A stretch of 64,000 nucleotides of DNA from Endocalyx cinctus (GCA_001600455.1 BCKC01000004.1:1-64000); one strand, 5' to 3'; counted from the stretch's first letter, positions 22,860 through 34,708 are shown. Program-made: numbers and translations. The notes: generated by a model not told the origin, from the letters alone.

Positions 22860-24127
22860 GTTCGTCGAAGCGATAACATGCCGGGATGGATTCCATCAAG
22901 TCTGTATCAATGATGGAGCCTCTCATGCCAATCTCGCTGAAATTCCCAGTAGGGAGTATCACAGCCGCGAACCAGGCTCTCGAAGTATGCCAGTATACGC
23001 GATAGATNGTCCCAATCATAGGATTAGTGACCGCTTCGGGGGTATTTTNCTGCCGCAGACCAGGCTCCGTGATTGACTGCACAGCATCTTCGATATTATG
23101 CACATGTTCACTTATCCGTCTTCCCGTCAAACATTCGGATGCTTCCGTGCCCCGAAGAAACGCAGCGTTGTTCTGCTTTGCCCTTTNGGGGCTGCAGTCC
23201 AGGACGCGAATTCCGAGTTTCTGGATGGCTACTTTATGCTTTCTCGATATTCCGCCATGACTTTTGCCGTTGAGATGTTTTCCTGCCCCATTGAGCGGGT
23301 TGGCACCGAAAGATTGATCGTGTTCCCTGCAGTAGAGGATGAACCAGTTGTCGGAACCATCCGGGAACGAGACGATGAAGTGCTTTCTCCGGGGATTGCC
23401 GCCTCCAAAGACATCCTCAAAGCTGATGGTTTCCTGTAGCGTGGGGTGCTCCCTGCTGGAGTCTTCTGGTCGCCGTTTTCGCGACGCTTCGGTGCTCTCC
23501 TCAGCCACGCTCTCTACTTCTCTCTATTACCAGCAAATTAGTGGACGGTGCATCTCCATACTTCGTAGTGGCACATACGCAACGCTTACGTGACCGGAAC
23601 TCCCTAACTAGTTCGCCTCGTGACTGCCGTGAAGCCGTAGCGCCGTCGTTCTCTCTTGAAGCCTCTTGTTCTTGACCGTGCGAATAGGTAACCTCTCCCG
23701 GTTGCGTATTAGCCCCAAATGAAGAATTCTGATCGCGTTGGCCATATTCCGTATCTTCGGGGTCGGTAGGACCTGATAGCTGGTGCGCATCGGTAACAAC
23801 TTCGCATTGATGACTTCTCGATCCGGCCCCGTAAAGAAGATATTGCTGCACGTGGGCGTCTAGTTGCTTTCTAAAGGTCCGCCGCCGCTGCTTCTTAGCG
23901 CTCTCGTATTCTTGGCTCCGTTTGTGAAGTCGATCTTGCAGCTCGCGAATCTCGTTTTGCCGAATACGGATTTCATTTTGCCAGATCTCACGGTCCTTTT
24001 CTAATGCGGCTAGCTCATCACGCTCCAGATTGGCGTGTTGTGACGTAGTCTCATTTAAGTCGAATGCCCATTGAGAGTACTTCTCAAACGCTGCGGTTTN
24101 TGGAGATGATTCTCGTATCGTTGCCAT
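22807..24127 (-). CDS. Fungal protein of unknown family with coiled-coil N-terminus
   Basis: Exons 23590-24127 and 22807-23519 (70-bp intron, GTAAGC…AGAG). Start MATIRESSP. Residues ~35-95 form a charged coiled coil (ERDELAALEKDREIWQNEIR). The second exon has a block known from many fungal hypothetical proteins: KHFIVSFPDGSDNWFILYCR, EHDQSFG, LNGAGKHLNGKSHG, and later AWFAAVILPTGNFSEIGMRG and IPACY. It ends GSGYEDHGQ, overlapping the first codons of the truncated PKS in another frame, so its own 3' end may also be cut. Several N bases fall in it. The N-terminus resembles the gene at 34709-36295. Confidence 0.6.
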
Positions 24128-24456
24128 GCTACCGATCGGGATGGAAAACAACGAAAGTCGGCGGTCTGGCTTGAGGGTAAATAATTAGGCTAGTAAACAC
24201 TATTAGGTAGCTAAGACCGTGCAAAAAAGGTTATGCTATGGGTAAAGGGGGAAGCGCATACGCCTGGGAGGATGAGTCCTTTCTAAGACTCCTCAATAAG
24301 CTAGAACTTGGTGATCGAGGGAGCTGCATATATGCTGTATCAATTAAGAAGCGGTACTGTAGTACAAATACATAGTGAACGAATTTGCAGATCAACGTAA
24401 TGAAAATATGCACCACAGCCGAACGATATATCTAACCATTCTAAGCGTTGGGGTGA
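24128..24456. other. Upstream region of the 24-kb gene
   Basis: Resembles in layout the region above the related gene at 36.3 kb (shared TGGAAAACAA-type start and a GGGAGGAT block). Probably promoter and 5' UTR. Confidence 0.3.
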
Positions 24457-24712
24457 TTGATTGATTTATTGATTCCTGCTCGGTCCAGCTACGCTTTCAT
24501 GGTGCTGACAACGGCACAGGTGTTAATCCGTTCCGTCCCACTTCTCTACGTTTTGAAAATTTCGGAACGGATAGAACAGGTGGGGCTGCTGTCAAACTGG
24601 TTCGTCCGCAAAATGCTCACAGAACTAATGCCCGTCCAGAATATTAAGCTACTAGTTACTTTTGGGATGAAGCAGGGACGATCAGCTAGCCATTTTTAAG
24701 CATAGCAAAGTG
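24457..24712. repeat. Diverged dispersed repeat ending in CAAAGTGGGAT
   Basis: The end (24660-24712) matches 32568-32636 and, inverted, 37341-37390: blocks TAGTTACTTTTGG, CAGCTAGCCATTTTTAAG and ATAGCAAAGTGGGAT. It abuts the truncated HET gene directly, so it looks like a transposon terminus. Confidence 0.5.
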
Positions 24713-25678
24713 GGATCCAAACAAGCAATTTTCTATGCGTATTTGGATCCGCAGTACATTACCTGTTGGAAAACGTACAATTCTAATGAAGATTTGTTAC
24801 ATCAGAATATGTTATATGGGCCAGCAAAGTATTTGTTTAAGACAATCAATGGTCTTCCTTCTTGGGCATTGGACTTCACGCGGCCGGTGACAGAGAGGAG
24901 TGGATCGCTGGATTCCATCAATCCATTTGATCATCCACTGCCACTATATGAGAACTTCATCGATGGGCGGCCAGTAACATCTCCATTATCACTCTACGTA
25001 GATGGATGCATTCTCGATAGGGTGGCATTAAAGGTATCCATCACCGAGGAAAAGGACACATATAACATAGTTAAGCAGGTCGTTCAGGCCATGGCGAGGT
25101 TTAGACGTGGCATCTACGACATGTGTCCAATTGTTGGAAAGGGCCGAGAAACGCCAGAAACGGCAAAAACCCCCTCCCAGAAATTCACGAACGGACAAGC
25201 CTTGTTGGCCACGTTTCTCAGTTCGTACGGAGAGTCTCCGGGTAACGATGTTGACATTGCGGCATTTCTGGCATGGAAGCTGCTCACAGACGACGAGACA
25301 CCGGCCAACTCCAAACACGCACCGGCATATCTGCAAAGCCGCGTGGCCGCGTGGGACGCTCGGTCGAAGGCCCGGCAGGACTTTGACCTCTCCATCTGCC
25401 GGAAGATGGAGAGAGCTCAGCGGTACGAAGTAGACCTAATCTATACTGAGAAGGGATATTTCGGGCTCGCGCTCGCGGGCGTGGCCGAAGAGGGCTTAGC
25501 GGTAGCGCTAGTTGGGGGATGTTCGTTGCTGTCGTTGTTCAGAGAGAGGACGGATGGTCAGACGACGTGGTACGAGAATGTGGATATGGTCTGGTTGTAT
25601 GGTTGGACTGAGGAAAACGTCACGAGTCTGGAGGATATTGCTGACGGTCTCAAGCCTGCGAGATTGGAGATTCGCTGA
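24710..25678 (+). pseudogene. HET-type incompatibility protein lacking its HET domain
   Basis: The 322-residue frame matches the C-terminal region of HET-domain proteins: LYGPAKYLFKTINGLPSWAL followed by DFTRP, a conserved post-HET block, then a long variable tail. HET proteins trigger programmed cell death after non-self recognition. The N-terminal HET domain itself is missing: the frame begins at a repeat terminus (24.66-24.71 kb), so a transposon insertion or deletion removed it. The rest is open to TGA at 25676-25678. It is probably non-functional in cell death, though a truncated product could be made. Confidence 0.6.
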
Positions 25679-25829
25679 CGGATCTGTCAACGAATTTGAC
25701 GTATCTTCAATCTCTCTAGAGATATCCTTCGGGAATTATATGCCACAGTTGTTCCACAGGCGTTCCAAGTACGGAATATAATCGAGCCATTGAAGCCTAN
25801 CATCACTAGGCAATCATCACTCGATATGC

Positions 25830-26229
25830 ATGAAAGCATCTAGTGCCTTCCATTTTGATGCAGCAGGTGTAGATGTGCCAATGAGTGCATCGGATGGGGG
25901 AGATATGGGCTTTCCCGCCAAGTTNAGTGTACCATGGGACTACGGCCTGACAAGCAATCCCTCGTCATCATTCGATCTGGGCCAGACCTTGCTTCACGCC
26001 CAGAACCAGTTATTTACCAAACGCGTCAAGGACGTAGAAGCGAAGTATCAACAAGCAAGATCCGATATCGCGGCCTTCACAACCTAGCCAAAGGAGATGG
26101 ATAAGCGCATTCAGGAGATGAACAACGCTCTTTTGACACTGTTTGAGAGCATACGAAAGCCTGATTTCAATCGCAACAGTCTTGAATACCGTGGCGCAGC
26201 AGACTCGAAACACGCGGCGAAGAAATAGG
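25830..26229 (+). pseudogene. Coiled-coil gene fragment with internal TAG
   Basis: One frame runs from 25830: VPWDYGLTSNPSSSFDLGQ, LFTKRVKDVEAKYQQARSDI, then TAG at 26085-26087, then PKEMDKRIQEMNNALLTLFE and GAADSKHAAKK. The two sides of the TAG are clearly one coiled-coil protein. I do not know the family. An N at 25925 lies in the frame. It is likely a relic. Confidence 0.45.
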
Positions 26230-27228
26230 CTCAGGGGCCCACGAATTCCATCTCGAAATTAGCCCAATAAGAGGTTCAGGCGTTCTCTGCCTTCTTTGTT
26301 TTTCCGTCGAAACCTCTAGAAGCTGAGGAGAGGATATATAAGACTTTAGTAACCTTTTAGACAAGAGACTCCACGGTCGAGAGGTGTTCTTGGACATTTC
26401 GTATCTCTTGTTTTAGAGAGGATGATTTTTCTCTAGTTATGTAGCTTGGATAGATCGGCGGTATGTTGCATGTTATCCGTCCGATCAAGTATTTCCAGCG
26501 AGTGAATTATATTAAGAAAGAAGCCAGCTTCAATTTCAAAAAAAAAAAAAAAAAACATGTAATTTAGCAGCAGCTAAGGATAAGTGGAATAATAGTAAGT
26601 TAAAATGTATTGTTACCTTCTTAGACTAAGTTTTAGTGTGAAAGGCGCAAAGTGGATTGTTTTATCGAAAAAGAATACGGTGATTANGACTGTGGTAGAT
26701 GTGAATAATGGAGCAGAACATCGAGGTAGATTCAAAGACGGTACCGCCTCAGTTCGAGTTCACGTGGAATTCCCCTATGTGTGATGATATATTATGGATT
26801 ACTCTTATCGAATATGAAGAGCCTTCATCCATCTACCAACGGGTCATCATATATATGAGGAGGGATACTATAGGATATTGCATCATCCAGCCACTTAGTG
26901 ACTGTTAAGAAAATCTTCTTTTTAGATAATATAGGTGTCAAAAATAGATCCCGATCGAAATGTGCCGCTTTACTTGTAGAGCCGTTCTTGGATATATTAG
27001 AACCAGAAATGTCACATGTGGCTTTAGGTCTAGCTATTTATAAAAAGTAATAGTCTTGATAAATAAGTCAGCCACAAGTATCCTGCGTACCACCGACACC
27101 CGATACGCGATAGATACGAAGTCGCAAATGAGAAGTTTTGGCTTTTATCGACTATTGAAATAGTTCAGTCTTAGTTTATTGTTGTCGTAGTGGTGACTTG
27201 GCTAAACTACAAGTCAAGCCGTTAAGAA
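26230..27228. other. Intergenic
   Basis: Contains an A18 run at about 26540 and short frames without family resemblance. No gene supported. Confidence 0.35.
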
Positions 27229-28668
27229 ATGAGGCTCTTCAAGCAGAGGAGTGGGATATATCTTAAGGGTGAGGTAGTTAAACTTTTTACCATAAATGGT
27301 AGTCTGATCTCGTTCGTATGCAGAAAACTGACACCGTTGAGCTTTATAGGCGAGGTAGGCGTTAGTAGGAATTTCTGCCACACTACCAGCCGATATTTAT
27401 CGACTGCGATGGTGCCTCTAGGCAGGGTAATAACAGCCCCCATAATTCACACCAGAGAGCCGATATTTATCACCCTAATTATCTCTCGCGACACGCCAGC
27501 AGCGACCACGGTAGAATCCTTAGGGTCTTACCAGCAGGTAACTGACATTATCGAGACTCAATTGGCCCAGGCAACTGTAACACTACTCAACGCCGACTTA
27601 GCAGTGGCTGCGGAATCGGTAAGTTCAGACGGCTCAAGCTCAATTACAGCCATTATTATTGTTGCCGTTACATTAAGCATATCCTTATTTATTTTTTTGT
27701 TGCTTTATCTATTCCGGGCTCGGTTGACATCACCAAATAAAAAACGCCAACGAAAGTCCCCAGGCTTATATCAACTTTGGTGTTGCGGAGCACCTATAAA
27801 AGGACGCCGAGGTGCCAACGGGACTCAAGTATGGGGTTGAGAAACAGATCAAAGGATTTAAATATGTTAATATATTACAGGGTTTACCTGGGCTTATGGG
27901 ACCCGAAGGACAACGCGGTGAACAGGGATGTAAGCTATTGTTCTCGTTTTCCCCCTTTTATTTATGTATCATTTGAGCCCAAAATTTTATGTATAGAGCG
28001 CGATTAATTCGCTTTATTTGTTTGGTGTATGATTTCTCCAGATTTATGAAGCTAACACCGTATGTAGTTCAAGGCCCTATTGGTCTAACCGGTGAGTACA
28101 AGATGTTATAAAAGGCACTTGAATCGTTTTTATTTATGAGTTTTAAAAGGTGCACAAGGCCCTCCCGGGCCTCCAGGTCCCGCTGGTAGAGATGGTAGGG
28201 ACGGTAGGGATGGGCGGCCTGGAGCAGAAGGCCAGCCTGGAAGACAAGGTGATAAAGGCGATGATGGAGAAAGAGGTCCTCCTGGGTATGTATTATATTC
28301 ACCAGCAACACAAGAGAATTTGTCGCCAACCTATCGTTCCAACCGGCTTTTTTAACTCAATTCATTCTAGGAGAGTTGGCGATCCCGGCCCACGTGGTGC
28401 TCCCGGTAACCCGGGAGCAGACGGGCCCCAAGGACTTCCTGGAGAAGCTGGAAGAGATGGCGAAAGGGGACCTCCTGGGTAAGTAATAATCGTTCAAGCT
28501 TATCCAAGTGATTATTTCGTCAATTAATTTATGCAACGCAGGAGACCTGGATGTCTAAACCCACTAGAACCCTCAAGCCATAGTAGACGGATCCTGCATG
28601 GATGTCAATACAGGTGTTGTTACCATCACGACGATCATCGCCATTGCCACTGCGACAACTGCCAATAG
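27229..28668 (+). CDS. Membrane-anchored collagen-like protein
   Basis: Predicted exons: 27229-27828, 27881-27929, 28068-28091, 28150-28285, 28371-28478, 28542-28668, all GT…AG and in phase. The first exon carries a single transmembrane helix ([20 protein letters not shown]) followed by a basic stretch. From about 27812 the product is an unbroken Gly-X-Y series through five exons, for example [33 protein letters not shown] and [17 protein letters not shown]. Two exons end in GPPG and split a Gly codon. The tail is Cys/His-rich with a predicted stop TAG at 28666, the least certain part. Collagen-like proteins are rare but known in fungi (for example the Metarhizium surface protein MCL1). The role here is unknown; a cell-surface stalk is an inference. 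The start codon is uncertain. Confidence 0.7.
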
Positions 28669-28919
28669 TGGGAAGGTAGCATGCGTGCGTTTTTAATTTA
28701 AAGTTGTTAGATGTTCATTTATCTCGGTATTCTGAGAATCGTTCGTTTGGTGTAAACGTTTTAATGAGATGATGTAACTTTCGGCGGTAATTATGGCGAA
28801 ATCTTGACCGTCCGTCGTAGAAGCCCAGGTGTATAAGAGTCTTGGATAATGAAAGGGAAAGTTGGCATTAAAACATAGTTCGAAAAGAAAGTGATTGCTC
28901 GAAGTGCAAAACGACGGCA

Positions 28920-29288
28920 TTATATTCTCGGCTTTCCTAATATCTTCTTAGAAAAGTTTTTAAACCGTGAATAATAAAGCGGTACATACTGAATGAACCT
29001 TGAGGTATCTAGGGCGTGTTTGTAGCAAATAGTAGGAGTTTTCGACTGTTGAGCAAAGAATTCTTCATATTCACTCGGGTTATTTTCCTGAGTACTGCTG
29101 CCAGAAGAGCTCGATGTCTCCATTTTGTCCTGGTAGAGAACGGGAAGTTGCTGTAAGTGTCCATTTTCTGGACAGTCTCGATCTGAGGTCATCTGAATGA
29201 GAATAGAAGCTCCCTCAAACATATCCATTTGAATTTTTCCTGGTATTAAGCTGGGAGGGTGCAGTGGACCCGTTAAATCTCGATCCAT
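28920..29288 (-). CDS. Hypothetical protein, 122 residues
   Basis: Open frame starting MDRDLTGPLHPPSL, Ser-rich middle, basic C-terminus (RFKNFSKKILGKPRI). No recognised domain, signal or membrane segment. It lies 250 bp downstream of the collagen-like gene on the other strand. It may be a small real gene or a chance frame. Confidence 0.3.
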   Translation of the reverse strand: MDRDLTGPLHPPSLIPGKIQMDMFEGASILIQMTSDRDCPENGHLQQLPVLYQDKMETSSSSGSSTQENNPSEYEEFFAQQSKTPTICYKHALDTSRFIQYVPLYYSRFKNFSKKILGKPRI

Positions 29289-30481
29289 TTTTATAAGCTT
29301 AAGAGGGTGGTCTTTTCAAAAAGAAAAATGAATATATAAAAAAAATAACGAACTTTTTTCTCCGTTTTTGGTATTTGAGAGGGCGATGGCTTGATCAGAA
29401 GAATCTGAGACGGAATAAGTCTAAATATACATATAAAAACAACATGAATGCTGACAAAGTTTGGCTTACTACCCCTTAATACCACGTATCCCAACCATAT
29501 TACCTAACAAGGGGCACGTATCCCGCTCCTAACTCAATATCGCGAGATGAGTTTATGAAGGAGACTGTCTAGGAACTACTTTATGACAAGCCTTTGACGG
29601 AGGCAGGTCCAGCACCACCACATCATGCCAATACTAGCTCATGTAAATAAATACGTGAATACATACTATAATAACTTATGTAAAACAATGAATTAGATAC
29701 GATGATGTCCTCTCACATCTTGGACGCATACAATCTATCCTCGGATAGAGAGGTTTTGCCTTTTTTTAAGCCGCGCGTATGGGGTTTTTGCGATCGCGGG
29801 AGAGGAAAAGAAGGGTGCGCGCGGAGATGGAGGAGGATGCGACAGCCAGGGATATAGAGAAATTGGCGGTGGTGGAGGAGGGGGCGCTAGGTGTGAGATA
29901 AATCTATCACTATTAATAAGTAATTTCCCGACCGGGCGTTTAGATGCCCCATGTGCCATCACGTTTGGAATATTGGACTCCTTTTATGTCGAATGGAAGA
30001 ATTGCGCTATTATTACTTATGCTGTTAGGCGTGTCTTTGTGGATTTACCTTAGGTGCATAGTACGTCTAGAAGCTGGCATGTTAGAGCGAATTGGGACTT
30101 GATTGGTTATTTGTAGCTATTCTGCCTTAAAAACAAACACTAATTTAGAGCCGATAAGCGATTATGCCGTAGTCTTAGCGCTACTATCCAAGGACAGGCC
30201 ACATAGGGTACCAGTATTTACCTCATTTGGTTGTCGGCTTGAGGTTGGAATACATCATGATGAAACTTCGGTGGGGTATTTAAATATAAGCGATAGAAGG
30301 GGAAACTGCTGCTAAAGTTGAAAGCACTGAACTTCGTCGTGGTTGTATTAAGAAGAGTGTTGTCAGGGAAATAGGGCTCATTCCAACGGGGATTTTTGGT
30401 TGTACTGAGGCAGAATGAGAATAAATAAGGAATAAGAAGATTAAGAGGCAGATCTCGGCAAGAGGGCCCCTTTATACCTGC
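29289..30481. other. Intergenic
   Basis: No gene recognised. A purine-rich, G-rich stretch (29800-29890) gives a spurious proline-rich frame on the other strand. Confidence 0.35.
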
Positions 30482-30982
30482 TTACCATGTCGAGCGCTTG
30501 GTCTTGTCTATTCGCTTGGTAAGATCACCCACGCTTAAATGGATCCAATGGACTGGCTTCCGGAGTTTAAGAAGATCGACAGCTCGTTTGATAGGGCTCG
30601 ATGGGGCTCGATGATCGTGCATGGGAAGAGACAGAAGCGGACGAAGTGGGGAGAGATATGTTGTCGTCGACGCGGATTGTGTATTGTGACGGCGCACTGC
30701 GTGATGCTCTGGGGGTAGCCTGAATATCCGTCACTTTGTTTCGACTTTCTCCGCTAAAGGCGTTCCATTTCTGGGAGAAGAGTAGCCTTCTCTAACACCT
30801 GTAATGAAGGCATCGTCCGACTCATCTTTGGACACGTGCTTTCTCGGACTGCTCCTTCGACCGCGCTGCGCATTGGAATTAATCGGGGCTGAGGGAGTTC
30901 GTTTCGGGGATTTAGGCGTCGAAAACGATCGATCGGGGAAAATTACACGTTTTTGGGAAGAACCGTGATGGGCAACGGACAA
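30482..30982 (-). other. Low-confidence coding relic
   Basis: Two adjacent minus-strand frames (30731-30982 and 30482-30697) are rich in Ser, Pro, Lys and Arg (KRVIFPDRSFSTPKSPKRTP, SDDAFITGVREGYSSPRNG). This looks like the disordered N-terminus of a nuclear protein. There is no identifiable domain and the frame breaks at 30731. Confidence 0.25.
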
Positions 30983-31195
30983 GGTATAAGGATGTCGACC
31001 CTAAACGGTAGGTAACGGCATCAGATGCATCAGAGGTAAGTTATATCGATATGACTGCTCCGGAAATAGGTGCTGGCAACCTTTCGGGTAACGTAAGGCC
31101 ACCAGGAGCCGATGATAGCAGTCTTGTATGCTATTTCGTCCCGCATCAACGCCCGAATCTAGGCCCTAGTCAGTTAGGCAATGCATGCCCTGTGC

Positions 31196-32400
31196 TCAGG
31201 CCGTCTCCTTCGCTTTACCGCGCTTCGTAAGATATTTCTGGCGACCACCGANACTCTCCCAATATTCGTTTAGTATCTGCGGCGCGATATTCTTGAGCTT
31301 CGCCTCCTTNTCCATCGTCATCTCGCCGGGTATGGCGGCGTGGCCGACCCACTGCACCTCAAAGTGAAAAAAGCCTCGCGACATCTTTTTATGGCTGAGA
31401 ATCTTGTAAACACGGTAGTTCTCGAGCGGCGCGTTCTTGGGCTTGACGAACAGCGCGTTNACTCGACNACCCTGCGCTCTCCAATACGCATATAACATCT
31501 CTTCCGCACCTTGCTGGATTTCCTCTTCGGCTTCCCATGTCGCATCTTCTACTTTCTCGCCAGCCCAGTGCACCAACAATTCCACGGCGCCATTCTCGCC
31601 TGCTACGATTCGATGTTTAATGAGAGATTTGATCTCGCGTACTTCGCGCTCGTCTTCCTGTTTGTTGCCATCTTGATTTGTTTCTGTGGCAAAGTCTTTT
31701 TCTATATCCTTGGCTTCTAGACTTTTTCTCGTTTTAGACTTAGGCTTTAGTTTCGGTTCAGATTCGGGCCCGGGTTCAGGTTTGGATGCGACAGCGGTCG
31801 AGTTATTACTGAGATCTTTGTGGAATTAAATAGTGATTAGCATAATTATGGAGTAGCACGTGGACGATGAGAGATGATACCTAATCGACCCATATTAGCG
31901 ACCGGAACCTTCGAGGTACTGGAGCTCGGCTCGTCTAGGTCTGATGGTAAACCCGCAGCATCCGGAGCTTGCGCGCGGTCTAGGTTGGCAGACGCATCTA
32001 TATGATCTTCATAAGCTGTACTTTGATTTAGAGTATAAGCGGTGGATGTCGTGGAAGATGTAGATGGTCGACCGTGCCGAGCTATTCGTATGCTAGTCAG
32101 CTAAGAATTTAGAAGGCGCATATCATTATCATACGTATTCTACCTATAGAAAGGCGACCTCGGCTATTTCGGTTTGATGTACTAGAAAGACGGGGTCTTT
32201 GACGCGACGAGCTATGCCTATTAAATGATTCATCTGCAACGCGAATTGTCAGTGTATTAGTATAAATCGAAGTCGCGAAGAACAGTAATCACCTTTATTC
32301 GTAAACTCATATAGGTCTGCTTTTGCCTTTCTTTTTATTCCTCCTGAACTTAGAGTCGGGCTGGGATCGATTTTGGTTACTGTTGTCCTAAACATAATAG
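31196..32400 (-). CDS. Chromodomain protein
   Basis: Supported exons (minus): 32144-32233, 31881-32081 and 31196-31815, joined in phase by short introns. An earlier exon ends at about 32293 but its start is unresolved. The first ~130 residues are disordered (Ser/Pro-rich). The last exon holds a chromodomain (VREIKSLIKHRIVAGENGAV, ELLVHWAGEKVEDATWEAEE, then a Q…AEEMLYAYW helix). A second chromo-like or shadow-like unit follows (YRVYKILSHKKMSRGFFHFE, VQWVGHA, ending ILNEYW). Such proteins bind methylated histone H3 or partner with HP1-type factors in heterochromatin. Ends KRGKAKETA, TGA. Four N bases lie in the last exon. Its location among transposon remains is suggestive but not evidence of function. 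Confidence 0.6.
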
Positions 32401-32567
32401 TAAACATAGGCCCCGCTTAATATTATATAATCTCGATCGCAAAACTGAGTTATTTACGACGTATCCTCGCTGGAGTCCTTATATGCCCCTCAGACCACAA
32501 TATCCCGCTACAGGTTTAGCTGATACAGTAATCTGTCGCAGGTAGTTATATCCCATACTCTTGTACG

Positions 32568-32830
32568 TAGTCACTTTTGGACAGTGGACGTAACTGTGGA
32601 CAGCTAGTCATTTTTAAGAACATAACAAAGTGGGATGATATGGGCAGAAGTAAAGTCCAAATTCCGTGTCTCCAAATTATCATGCACCTTCGTCCAGAAG
32701 TCGAGCTTCCAGAGTTGGTCTCGCCTTTTTTGAAGCTCGCCCAGGGTCGACGCTGTCAGAAATGGAACGGGTGGGGCTACTATCTACGAAAACAGAAGTT
32801 GGGCCATTCAACAGGCCAGAGACTTGGCAC
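32568..32830 (+). repeat. Dispersed repeat, copy at 32.6 kb
   Basis: Begins with the TAGTCACTTTTGG…CAGCTAGTCATTTTTAAG…CAAAGTGGGATGATATGGG terminus shared with 24.66 kb and (inverted) 37.34 kb, followed by a body resembling 8.4-8.6 and 37.13-37.3 kb. No transposase seen; probably a non-autonomous element. Confidence 0.5.
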
Positions 32831-32876
32831 GATTAGTCAGGAGAGGTGCCCCACACAGAAAAGGAGTATTAGGTAA

Positions 32877-33170
32877 GCCGCCCCCTTTTCCGTAATTAAT
32901 ACCAGGAAGTGGCCCGGCCCCAGGTCCGGCTAAGACGTTGAAAGCTCGAGTGCCTCACTTGTCTATTAGCGAGTTCCGAAATGGAGGAAATACTTGCCTC
33001 GAAGCTGTATTACCCTTTTACGAGATAGGCTTTCTATGATATTGCGTATTTGATAGCTTATTCTGCACCGGGATCTGCGGAGCTCTAGAGAACAATCGAT
33101 GAGAACAGTTGATTTTCAGAACTCCACAATATGGGTTGACAATAGACTCTCTCATCTTATCAATCCCAAT
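32877..33170. other. Intergenic
   Basis: Nothing recognised. Confidence 0.3.
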
Positions 33171-33434
33171 CTAAATGTCCCTATTGCACACCGGGTCAAT
33201 ACCAGTGAATGCATTCTCTTCCTCATCCCAAAAGACTATGACCGGCATTCCATCTGCACCCGGTCGTACGATAACTGAGAATATAGGTAATTCAGCCAAT
33301 ACGTAACGGCCTAAATTTTCGCCTTTCCATATCCTTCCTGGGGCACTACGCCATAACCTACTACGCCGAACCCAAGTAATATCTTCTTTACAGCCATCCA
33401 TCTCGTGAATGATGCGCTCTATGCGAAAAAACAC
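33171..33434 (-). CDS. Hypothetical protein, 87 residues
   Basis: Compact frame (MFFRIERIIHEMDGCKED… GIDPVCNRDI) with globular-looking composition and no low complexity. No family recognised. It could be a fragment of a larger gene. Confidence 0.25.
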   Translation of the reverse strand: MFFRIERIIHEMDGCKEDITWVRRSRLWRSAPGRIWKGENLGRYVLAELPIFSVIVRPGADGMPVIVFWDEEENAFTGIDPVCNRDI

Positions 33435-33555
33435 GTTTTCCTAACGTCTTCGTATTACCCCTATTCCCCACCCTAGTCGAACTCGTTTTAACCTCGGCTT
33501 CTCTATTATGGTGTCTCGCGTTCTTTTTGGAAGTGGTCCCTTCTTCATGGCCGGG

Positions 33556-33897
33556 TTAATCTTTCTCGGAAGTTGTGTCGTATTGGTCGAAATATCCGTC
33601 ATCATAGAGACCATATGATAAAAAGCCTATCTGAAGATTACCATGTAAACTCAAATGGTCATCTGTTGTTTGGCGTAAGTTAAAGAACTCAAAAAAATTG
33701 CTCATCTTGCTCTGCATGTCGTAAGATAGCTGGAAGTCTTTATTCGTTACAGAGTAAAACCAGACAAAAGTATCGTCAAGGGATGCTATACTCTTACTGT
33801 AGAATAGAATTGAGGAGTGAAGCATAGAAAGGAAGGAGAAGCAGATGGGAGCTACGGGACATTGGCCCCTTTTATACTTGAAGCGGAGGCAGCCCAT
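33556..33897 (-). CDS. Hypothetical protein, 113 residues
   Basis: Open frame with a hydrophobic N-terminal stretch (CFSFLSMLHSSILFYS) and an acidic C-terminus. No family recognised; weak support. Confidence 0.2.
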   Translation of the reverse strand: MGCLRFKYKRGQCPVAPICFSFLSMLHSSILFYSKSIASLDDTFVWFYSVTNKDFQLSYDMQSKMSNFFEFFNLRQTTDDHLSLHGNLQIGFLSYGLYDDGYFDQYDTTSEKD

Positions 33898-34708
33898 CCT
33901 CTCTAAGAACCGTAATCCAGACTAATTTCTTATGGCGGGCTTGGACAAGTGATAAGATGTAAGAGACTCGTATCATCAGCCTAAGTTATATACGATTCCT
34001 ATTGCCTCGTGTACTATTTATCTTGTACCTTTCCTTTCTTCCGTGGCACGGTAGAAGGCATCTCATAGGCTAGTGCAGGGGATCAAAAGCACCTTCCCTG
34101 GTAGTCAGCAGAGGTGACAGAATGCAAGATGCAAGGTGGGTTAGTTCAGGGGCTAGTGGCGCTAACCAGGAGGATGATAAGCTGTCGACGGCGTGTTGGG
34201 GTGACCTATCAGGATAATAACAGGCCGGATATGAGGATGCGAATAGGAGGTTTTAATCTGGTCATATGCATATATTCGACTTGAGCAAACATTACAGATG
34301 CAGTGGCACGTAACTCGACGTATCTTGATCCTAACCCCTACCAAGTATGCTTATCAGTATTAGCAGGCCTTACTGCTCAACAATCAGACGAGAAGCTGTG
34401 GGACATGCCTTGTTGGGGCTCCTACCCCACGATGACAATGGAGGACGTACTTGTAGCACATAGTAGCGACCCTAAGATAACTGTTGTAGCCGGAATTTCG
34501 TATCGATACGAGGAAACAGAGATTGTGACAGCCGTTGGGCTGTAGCATTGAGTAACTCCCGAGATGACGTATCTACCAAAGATGCGCACAGGCAAACGTC
34601 AATAACCCGAGATAACTCTCTGGGTTCTTGGATCTTATTAAATAATGGACTCCGTAAGGCATCGATCAAAAAAGGAAGTTGGAGGCGTCCCTGGCTAATA
34701 AAACTATT
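33898..34708. other. Intergenic
   Basis: A plus-strand frame at 34303-34545 (YLDPNPYQVCLSVLAGLTAQ…) lacks a family. No gene is supported. Confidence 0.3.

Noticed and set aside
29735..29962. Proline-rich minus-strand protein
   Set aside because: Product of a G/A-rich low-complexity stretch; no start context or homology.
32293..32388. Clean first exon of the chromodomain gene
   Set aside because: On recount of the bases all frames of this stretch contain a stop before the donor, so the 5' end is left unresolved.
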